64,000 bases of DNA from Rhipicephalus microplus. Lineage: Eukaryota; Arthropoda; Arachnida; Ixodida; Ixodidae. A program made the translations under genes and the position numbers. Under the pieces are notes generated by a model that worked only from the letters and a program-made list of their open reading frames with translations, was not told where the DNA came from and did no database searches. Shown in pieces: positions 56,095-64,000 of this stretch. Location: assembly GCF_043290135.1 (NCBI RefSeq), contig NW_027464588.1, positions 1,189,501-1,253,500 of the forward strand. The letters are read 5' to 3'. Position 1 is the stretch's first letter. The number at the start of each line of letters is the position of its first letter.

Positions 56095-57242
56095 TGGGTA
56101 AGTGTGCAGGTAGCGGCTGAAAATGCACAACCAATGAGCAATTATCAAGCATTACTAAGCTGAAAAACGTGTTTCCGATCAAGTGACACACCTCTGATTT
56201 AACATCGAGAGAACAAACTCGGTGCTTTATTGTTGGGTCGTACGCAGCTCACGACAATCATTGAACTTCAATCTCGATCATGAGAGCCTGTTTTCACGAA
56301 GCATATGAACAAAGCATATTCTTCAAGAGATATGGAAATTCAACAGCACTTTAGCAGATAAAACTTCGGCCGAGAACCAGCGTCAGTTTAAAAACACGGC
56401 CCAAACATGACTTAACATATAGTAATGACTCCTGTACGCGGTCACAACAACAACAAAAAAGAAAATGTGAGCGCCACCGATAGAACCGCGGCGTGCCCGA
56501 AGAAATTAACCAGGACGTTTGAGTGCCTGACCAAAAATCAGTGACAAACGTGTGCCTGTCAGGTAAAGAGAATTATCTGCAACACCCGAGAAGTTGTTGA
56601 CGTCACGAAAGCAAGTATAAATGCTTGTGGGCGGAGCATTTATGCAACTGCTCTCTGTGGGAAAGGCCACGATGCCTGTGGGCAGAGCTTTGATTTTTAG
56701 ATTGTGAACAATTGCAAGGCACTACAGGACGCCATTTTTTCCAATCACGTAATTAAGAATAAAATTTCAGGCTTTATCTTATCGGTAAGAGTAACGCCTT
56801 ATGTTCTCGCATAAAAGGTCTCCCCCCCTCCCCCAAGGAACGAGCAAGACACAACAGGTGACCGTACGGAATAAATGGCCCTTATCAAGCTACTGGTACT
56901 TTTCGCATTCTAGCCAACATTTGCGCTGTCATCGCAACACGGCATGACAACAGGAATCGAATTTGAGGACCGGCGTTGAGTTTCTGCTTTCCGAGCGCGA
57001 AATAGAAGTAGCAATTTATGACATGTAAAATCTTCCTTATATAGCCGTGGAAATGACGCGTATGGTACGTTTCACGTTACCCGAGAACAAGCCAAAATAA
57101 ATGAGTAAGCATCGTGTACTCGCGAAACAAAATCTGTCTTCATGTGGTCTCGCTGTTTGCAGATTGCGAATGCCGCCTGTCTGCGCATAAGTAGACGCCT
57201 CATGCAAGTGGACTAGTTAAGAGTATCGCTAATGAAACCAAC
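56095..57242 (+). repeat. Unrecognised long repeat, copy 2 (direct pair with 50,350-51,952)
   Basis: Begins near GCAGGTAGCGGCTGAAAATG and ends near TGCAAGTGGACTAGTTAAGA, AATGAAACC. It matches copy 1 over several blocks in the same order with many substitutions and gaps, so the duplication or the two insertions are old. A 1-kb subset of copy 1 (about 50,710-51,390) is shortened here to about 180 bp. Confidence 0.75.
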
Positions 57243-58240
57243 CTCTCTCCTCCTCGTCCCTTTTTTTTTCTTGTACAGCATGCACTTTGAAACTTCGGCC
57301 GACATGTTTTGAAGTTACCTTTTTCGTCTTATCAGCTGCGATAGCTTACTAGCTATCTTTTCAGACTTGTCTACACCTGAGATTCGGTAGCAGGACCGTG
57401 AATTTGAACAAACACGCATTTCTAAGTACTAAACATGGTGCACAAAGCCGATAAATAGTGAAAAAGCGTAATTATTGTACGAGTAGTAGCCTGCAGCAAC
57501 GCATCTCCGCGTTATTAGAGACAAAGCCTCCTCCGCCTTCTCCCCTTTTCATTGATTTTACTCCATAATAAAAAAAAGGCCGCATTCTGTCGAGTACTTT
57601 GATATGCGCCTCACATAAAAAAATGCTAAATAATAGTGCATCAACAGCTATTCATTCATTAACTGATATTGTCAATAATAATAAAAAGATTGAAAGGGCA
57701 GGTATGATGGTACATGAAGATAATGCATGCCGGGGCACCTGCACTTCCTTCTCATTGTGCGCACGTGTCATTGTTTGTGAGCTCTAGTTCTCACAACATT
57801 AAAATAGTAAACAGTTCATCTGTTCCCTCTAGTAATACCCGCACGAGAAAGAAGAAAATGAAGAAGTACATAAGGAGCAGACGATTAACCGAATGAATCA
57901 AATAGGCACTTAAGACAAAAAAAAAAGCTTAGGCGACAGAGTTTGTTGCTTTTAACTGTAGTGTAATATTTTTGGCATAAAGTGGACAAAAAACTTTCCC
58001 CGCCAGTTCGATAAGTATCTACAACCTTCAAATAACACGTTCCATGCTCTACCGACTGAACAACGATAAAAAGCGGTTACATGTACACTTCTTTGGTTTT
58101 TATGTTCGTGTAATTTCTGGCAGTGTTGGGCAGTGCCACTCGTTGCTGCTTTAGGTTCGAGTAGAATCAGAGGCCTCCTTATGACTGTGGAGGTGCTGTA
58201 AGATTAAAATTGCAAAGCAGTGTAAAAGCTGTGTTGAGAA
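57243..58240. other. Unassigned spacer with a tRNA-like trace at about 58,015-58,070
   Basis: The reverse complement of 58,015-58,070 (CAGTCGGTAGAGCATGGAAC, then GTGTTATTTGAAGGTTG) is tRNA-like and resembles the segments at about 9,630 and 62,010. It is probably a relic of a second SINE family. The rest shows short frames only. Confidence 0.4.
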
Positions 58241-58364
58241 TTGATTGATTGATTGATTGATTGATTGATATGTGGGGTTTACCGAGTCAATATCACCTTA
58301 TGATTATGAGAGACGCCTTTGTGGAGGGCTCCGGAAATTTCGACCACCTGGGGTTCTTTAACGT
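58241..58364 (-). mobile_element. 5'-truncated Ruka-type SINE, minus strand
   Basis: Begins with seven GATT units, the reversed SINE tail, then TATGTGGGGTTTA, TTATGATTATGAGAGACGCC, TTCGACCACCTGGGGTTCTT and stops at TAACGT. The part with the tRNA-like head is missing. No clear target duplication found. Confidence 0.85.
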
Positions 58365-60834
58365 ATCGCACGTCATGCGTTTCTTTAATTTTTTTACGTG
58401 ATATACTAGTTGTATGAATGATTTTTACACCGTTGCTCACTGTTTGACGTCTGCCTGTTCTGCGAAAGCATGTGCGTTCGATTTTGGCCTCCTGAAAAAT
58501 AGAAAAACGGACATTGTTTTTTTTCTAATACATACAGATTGGTGGTCAGAATCTTGGGTGTCTTGCGGTTCTGTAAGAGGACCCTGTAACCAAGTTGAAG
58601 TAACCGTCATTGTGTCTTCCTGTAGCTAACCAGAGACTAACAGACGTACTCGTGGTTGAGTAACCGCCGTTCTTGTGGGAGGCAAGCTTGAGCAATGACC
58701 GAGTGCTTACCAGCTAAAAAAAAAAGAAAGAGAAAGAAGAGTGAGAGAATGCTAAAAAAATAGCGTAGCTTTGAAAAAATGGGTGCTCCCGTCTAAGAGG
58801 TGCACTGGGATTCCATTACCTAATCCTACAAAACAACACGAATTCAGAAAAAAATTGGCGTGGCTCTGCCGCAGCACTACAATGAGTGCGGTGATGCACT
58901 CTCTACAGGGAGTTACAACGGAGACGCAGGTCCAACTGATGCGCGTAGGCACGAGAGATTACAGCACATATCCAAGAAAAAAAAAGCATTGTTGGCTTTT
59001 TGAAGAAAAAGGGATCCTCGTTAAAGGTCGCGATTTCACTGTTGTTTTGTGTATGCCTAATCTTGGTAAGCAGCTACTAAATTACTGTATTGTCATGTAA
59101 ATGCACAGGTGTGCGAGACCCTGAAGAGAAGGCGCAGTTCAGCCGGCAGTTGTTCTATGTGTAAGTCGATAGGAACTGGTCTTGACCCAAAAATACACTA
59201 GTCCTGCTTTGGTACTTTGTCATGTCTACTGCAAGTAAACCCCTTCCTTGGTGGTATTATCAATATTTCGATTGACCGCAAGTATATGTTGTCATTTTAC
59301 ATCCGTAGATTCCTGTGTAAGTTTTGCAGCGTAAGCTGGGCTGACTGTGGTTGAGCAGTTTCTCGTGGCTTATTGAGAGACGTGCTGCACATGCCCGGGC
59401 AGCTGTGAGGTGACACGGCGAACAGCTGGTGTGCCGGTGAAGGTCTGGAAGCTTCTGGACAGAGCTGTCACTAGGGGGCTGGCACTTGGCTCGTGTAAGC
59501 TTACTTGCTAGACTGTCTCCGTCCGTCCATCCATCCATCCGTCTGTCTGTCTATTCATTCGTCCATTGTTTACGCTACGAATATATATAGCCGAGCAAAG
59601 CCACCGCTATTTCTTTTTAAGGAGGGTTTCTAAATCAGTTACAGGTTGCGGTGGTGGTGGTGGCATAGTGCGGGAAAAAACGTAGCACTAGCCAGTGCAT
59701 GGAAGTTTAAAGGCGCACAAGTGAGGCTTCGAAGGTGCGTCCGTTACATGTACCGTTATCGAATAATTGGTGCTCCCTCGTTCGTGAGCTCACTGCGACT
59801 AGCCAGTGGCGATGTGGTGATCTGAAGCTTTATCCAGCACACTGCTGAATTCACGCAGTGAAATTTTATTATAGACTTCTTTCCATTGTTCACCATATGA
59901 CCGCGGTTCTTGTCTGTAGGGAACAAAATCATTGCGCTACTAAGTAGGTGGCTAAAGGACCAGCAAAAAAAAAAAAAGTTACGAAGGACTATTACGCAGT
60001 GTGGTGGACACAAAGCAAAATAAAAGGCCTCCACGCACACGACAATTTTCGCTCGGCCACGATTGCCCATTAGGGAAAGGACTGCCTTTTATTTCATTCG
60101 TTTGCAGGCTCTGTTTTTTTACGCTTCTTCTAGTACTCAATATAATAAAGTTTTACAACACATTTTTTTGTTCGTTAAGATTGCACTGCCTTCATACCAG
60201 CAAAAATGTTTTCAAACTATAAAAATTCATCTCGTTTTTTTTTTCAAGTTTGAAAATATTTTCTTTTTGTTGTTCAGCCGGCTTTACGAATCATATGTAC
60301 AACATCAGAATCGGCCTAAAATTGCGTCGTTCGAAAATAAAACGATTGCGTGAGGTGGTTTTTATTTGTTTGTTGGGACGTACAACTCGTCCTTCCATTT
60401 TTCTCCATTACGCAAGTCGCAGTGCTCCAATGCTCATGTCTTACCCCCGCTACCACGTGATGTGTGGCGATTTCCTTTTGTTAAGATCTCAGGTGCATTA
60501 CAGAACTCCCGAGCGAACGTTCAGTCACATCGGTCGCTGGAGCCAGGCAGCCTGATTTTACGTTACCTCAGTGGGTAGGCTGAGCCCGTGGTACTACGCA
60601 GCGCGCTTCACGTAACGAGGTCAATTCAGTGTGACACACGCATAAGGAGCAAGTAGAGAGAGCCACAGAGCACACACAAGCGACCGATCGCAGCCGGTCA
60701 AGGTCACAACAGATTCGCGCAACGGAGGATCCCGTGCAACGCACCAGGCTCCGGTTCATGTCATAGACCTACTCAGTAATTGCAGACAGCAGTAGGCACT
60801 GGCAGCATACTGAGGCGGTTGTGGTGACGTCACG
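58365..60834. other. Unassigned spacer, about 2.5 kb
   Basis: Frames of 60-109 residues occur on both strands, for example 58,771-59,100, without a domain or splice pattern I can support. A TCCGTCCATCCATCC run lies at 59,519-59,545. No RNA gene seen. Confidence 0.4.
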
Positions 60835-60960
60835 CTCAGCCCAGCGCAGGGCTCGCCAGCTCCCTGAATGGTCAAGTTGCCCTGAGATCACACAGTACAC
60901 CACTAGCATTCAGAATCTCGCCTCCATTGATATGCGACCGCCGCCGCCGGGAGCCACTGT
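60835..60960 (-). mobile_element. Old Ruka-like SINE fragment, minus strand
   Basis: The reverse complement shows CGGCGGCGGCGGTCGCATAT, CAATGGAGGCGAGATTC and GTGTACTGTGTGATCTCAG, the head-body joint and early body of the second subfamily. The tail is missing. Confidence 0.5.
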
Positions 60961-61019
60961 GGTTCATAAAAATTTGTGCCAGCGCCATCAGTTGCTTAAA
61001 ATTTGTGAGCCTCGTATTC

Positions 61020-61590
61020 TTAAGTAATAAAATGTGATACTGATTGCTCACTATTGTTCATTATTGCTTTGTTTGGACTGTGATAGTCTCAGTACACTTC
61101 AGGGAAGGCAGTCACGTAGAACGTGTGGAACGACCTAACCACGACCACAGTTTTCACGTCTATGGAAATGGCGGCTATGTTCGTGCAAAAACAAAATACG
61201 GGAATGGCAGCCCAATTAAGCGCGATTTAGTTCTTTTTTTCAGGTTAGACATCGATTCCTAGGAAAGCTTGTTGTCCGCCGGAAAGAGCTGCATCGGTTA
61301 TCCACGACATAAAGCAGTCATAAAAACGCGCCAGCGGGCTTTGGAGTCGCTCTTCGGTGACTACGTTTTTACGCACTATTCAGTCAGCCTTTCTGACCTG
61401 CACCGAATGTTGATCACAGGAGTTGTTTACGCCCCCCGATGGTTGAAGTTCGTGAACAGAAAGCCATCGTGATCGCCATGAATTGGCACGTGCAATGTTC
61501 GTCCTCTTCTTCGTCCTCGTTCTTTTTTTCGCCTGTTCATCTCCCAGAACCAATTAAAGCGGCGCCGGAACGAGCAACTCTGATGAATGA
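61020..61590. other. Unassigned spacer
   Basis: Short frames only. No repeat or RNA gene recognised. Confidence 0.4.
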
Positions 61591-61597
61591 AAGAAAG

Positions 61598-61806
61598 AGC
61601 TGAGAGAGAGAGAGAGAGATACAAAGAGAAAGAGAGAAATTCTTGGAGGAAAATTGCTCGTCATGTGGCGGGATTCTGAACCTCGTACGCAAGATCCAAA
61701 GGCGAGCATTATAACCACTCGACTATCGAAGATCGCTAGCATAGCATAGCATGAAAAAAAACCATAGCATAGCATTGAAACATGGCATACCATAGCATAG
61801 CATAGA
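61598..61806. repeat. (GA)n tract, minus-strand tRNA-like head and (CATAG)n run
   Basis: A GA tract (61,599-61,638) is followed by a minus-strand tRNA-like segment (61,660-61,732; reverse complement includes GATAGTCGAGTGGTTATAAT and GAGGTTCAGAATCCC, the latter a B box with one extra base). A CATAGCATAG run follows (61,736-61,805). The tRNA-like part lacks good arms and is taken as a SINE relic. Confidence 0.5.
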
Positions 61807-61999
61807 AAAAAATGAACAAAAACGAAGAAAATGAAAGACATAAAGAGGAAAAAAAACAATAAGAAACAAAAGAGATAGAAATAAATAGAGACAAAGACAA
61901 AGAGAATTATTGAAAACTAGCAGACAATGACGCCAATGAATAAAATGTTATTAGTAGTAAATGTAATAGAATAGTGAACAAAGAAAAATGGACGAATCG

Positions 62000-62056
62000 A
62001 AAACTTGAACCTGCGGCTTTCGAATAACACGTCCGATGCTCTATCATTTCTTTATT
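62000..62056 (-). mobile_element. tRNA-like SINE head, second family
   Basis: The reverse complement gives GATAGAGCATCGGACGTGTT, ATTCGAAAGCCGCAGGTTCAAGTTTT (split at ATTCGAAAGCCGC / AGGTTCAAGTTTT), an A-box- and B-box-like pair. Only the head is clear. Confidence 0.5.
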
Positions 62057-62287
62057 CATAGCGAGGGTCACGTTCTGGCCGACTGGGTGCTTTCGGGTAC
62101 TATGCGAGGCATTACGAGTCAGCTGTCAACTGGTAATAAATTCACGTGATACGTGACACCAACAGGCAAAAAGAAAAAAAATAGTGTTCCACACTGAGCG
62201 TAACAGCTACTGGCGGCTTTGATGGATGCACTCACGTTGAAATGCTCGTGAGCCCGTATATATGCCCCATAAAGAGAACCGAGGAAC

Positions 62288-62510
62288 GACTGCTGCCGTA
62301 GCTCAGTTGATAAGGTATCGGATGCGTTGATCTGAGGTCGCAGGTTTGTTCTCTGCTGGTGGCAAATTATATTTCTTTCCACACTTTTGTTTATTCCAAC
62401 TTGCATTGCAATTACAACTATCATGCTGTATCATTGACACCCCTTTCTGTTAGTTCTCATTAATAGTGTGGCCAAGAAATAAAACTATCCCTAATATTTC
62501 CACTTCTTTC
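62288..62510 (+). mobile_element. tRNA-derived SINE, second family
   Basis: The head has CCGTAGCTCAGTTGATAAGG (A box) and GGTCGCAGGTTTGTTCTCTG (B-box region, degraded). The body is pyrimidine-rich with CTGTTAGTTCTCATTAATAG and ends near AATAAAACTATCCC. The body differs entirely from the Ruka-type copies. It is diverged and I see no target duplication. Confidence 0.55.
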
Positions 62511-62737
62511 TTTCATTCAAGGAGATATAAAGACAGGAAATAAAAAGAAAGAAAGCTGGACAGAACGAGAAAAAAGAAAGAAATGCATGTTTAGTAAGGA
62601 AGAAAGAGACATGAGCAGTGACTGAGAAAACAAAAAAGAATAAAGAGAAGTGAGAAAAAGGAATGTGTGATAAAATGAAGAAAAACAAAAACAAAGAGAA
62701 CTGCTGAAGCCCACGCCGCTTCGCGCTTTTTTAGGCA

Positions 62738-62932
62738 TGGACGCGGAAGCGGAATCCCTGCCGTGGCGGTCTTCATTTCGATTGATGCGAAATACCAAGG
62801 CCCGTGTACTGCACAATGTGAGCGCACGGTAATGAAGCCAGGGTGGTCTAAATTTATGGAACCGCTTACTACAGCAACCGTCAAAATCATGTGATTTTTC
62901 GGCACTATAAACCCCAGATATTATTCATACGC
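62738..62932 (+). mobile_element. Old Ruka-like SINE, second subfamily
   Basis: GCCGTGGCGGTCTTCATTTC, GATTGATGCGAAATACC, AAGGCCCGTGTACTGCACAA and the CACTATAAACCCCAG tail follow SINE order. The head is partly lost. Many substitutions. Confidence 0.75.
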
Positions 62933-63039
62933 ACATTTAGCACAAACAATTGCCGTAAACCTTCACATTCGGTCTGAGCTAGACACGAAATGCGAGGAAG
63001 TCCAACAGCCTCTAAAGTTATATGGACTCATGCATGACG

Positions 63040-64000
63040 CTACCAAATAGAGCATAGCTTCCTCTGTCGCGGTCGTTTCGTGGCACGCTTACCACCAAAG
63101 AGGCACTGTTCGAACGGGTGCGCCTCCTCGCGGGGAATACGTGACGCGCACGCGGTAGTGTGGCCACGCCAGACTCCGTCGTGAAAGAAATAGTGGACAG
63201 GTGATATGAACGGCGCGACCACGGTGACGAGTGGGGAGCGCGGGTCACTAGAGGTGGCCGCTACTACTGAGGGAGAGGGAAGGGGGAGGAGGGGGTCGCC
63301 TCTATTGCGGCCACAGGTTGTGTCCCCGCGGCGCGAGCCGGGATCCTTCGCGGCGCGAAGGCTCGCCGTCGCAGAACAGGGCGGACGCGGGGCTCCGCGG
63401 GGCCCGGGGTCCCCGCGCCATTGGCGGTGCGGTTCAGCCGCCGAGGGGAACGGGAGAGGGTACGAGGGAGGGGAAATCCACGTTGCCCCGAGAGAAGGGA
63501 AGGCGCGTGCGAAACGCTTCCCCAACGAGCGGCGGGGCTGATGTCGAAGGTTGGCCCACCGTCGAGAGACTACGCGCCTCGTAGTGGAGGAGAGAGAGGG
63601 TGGGACGATAAAGGAAGAGGATGGGGGGTCCGCACTTTAAAAAGAGACTGGCTGGGCTTGAAAGAAAAGCGTCGCCCCCGCTGCTCAAACACACGCGATC
63701 GGCGCTTCTTCCCCTCCGGACACACGTCGCACTGAGTGGCCGCCGCGTGACGGGACCGCCTGAGAACATCGCTGCTCTTTTTGTTTATCGCGTGCGTGCG
63801 CGCGCGCGTCCGAATTCGGTGTTGATTGCAGACCAGAAGACTCGCTTCTTTCGGGACATAGTTCTTTTTTGTCTTTTTACTCTTTTGTGGTGGACCGGAC
63901 CCCCTGGTTTTGGTGCCGCGGCACGTGCTCAGTTCGCCGGCGTCCCAGCGCAAGCGAGGAGCGAGATCAGCTGTCGCCTCAGCGTCAAGCCCGAACACTA
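63040..64000. promoter_or_regulatory. GC- and CpG-rich edge, possible promoter / 5' region of a gene beyond the window
   Basis: From about 63,120 the sequence becomes much richer in G+C and CpG than the rest of the window, densest at 63,240-63,560. A TATA-like CTTTAAAAAG lies at 63,636-63,645. Frames up to 161 residues on both strands are low-complexity Arg/Pro/Gly-rich and typical of GC-rich DNA, so none is called. The composition fits the upstream and 5' untranslated part of a gene to the right, if transcribed on the plus strand. Inference only. Confidence 0.35.

Noticed and set aside
63206..63998. Protein genes in frames of 104-161 codons at the right edge
   Set aside because: GC-rich DNA lacks stops in several frames at once. 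Arg/Pro/Gly-rich products with no domain.

Overview
The window looks like repeat-rich, essentially gene-free nuclear DNA of a hard (ixodid) tick, probably a metastriate such as a Rhipicephalus-like species. That assignment is inference. It rests on many tRNA-headed SINEs of the type known from ixodid ticks as Ruka, on several families of non-LTR retrotransposons (LINEs) with RNase H, on a chelicerate-type Gypsy gag, and on dense microsatellites. I found no complete host protein gene, no rRNA and no convincing functional tRNA gene. Nearly all longer open frames belong to transposable elements or to microsatellites. || Layout. 1-2,000: long (ATCT)n and a 147-bp tandem satellite interrupted by a 381-bp MITE. 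2,000-9,000: SINEs, a LINE C-terminal fragment and a decayed 3.8-kb LINE. 9,000-30,500: old dispersed repeats, a TTAA-bounded element, a perfect-arm hairpin element, compound microsatellites and long unrecognised stretches. 30,511-42,899: the main feature, a Gypsy-like LTR retrotransposon arranged as LTR-internal-LTR-internal-LTR. It is flanked once by a 5-bp target duplication (GCTAG) and its first LTR is split by a nested 5'-truncated LINE with an open 1,137-codon frame. 43,000-54,000: three young SINEs with 14-15 bp target duplications, a Harbinger-like MITE, a GC-rich snap-back and LINE 3' ends. 50,350-57,242: two diverged direct copies of an unrecognised 1.1-1.6 kb repeat. 54,699-54,873: one weak candidate host exon. 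63,040-64,000: a GC-rich, CpG-rich edge that could be the promoter or 5' region of a gene lying beyond the window. || How the parts relate. The LTR element encodes a Gag with coiled coil, capsid-like region and two zinc knuckles, plus a protease-like segment with an altered active site. It has no reverse transcriptase, RNase H or integrase, so it would depend on an autonomous relative. Both copies carry the same in-frame TAG. LTR1 and LTR2 are identical by eye and LTR3 differs at four sites, which fits recent unequal crossover between LTRs after one insertion. The LINE then entered LTR1. The SINEs have no enzymes and would use LINE machinery such as that encoded by the LINE families here.
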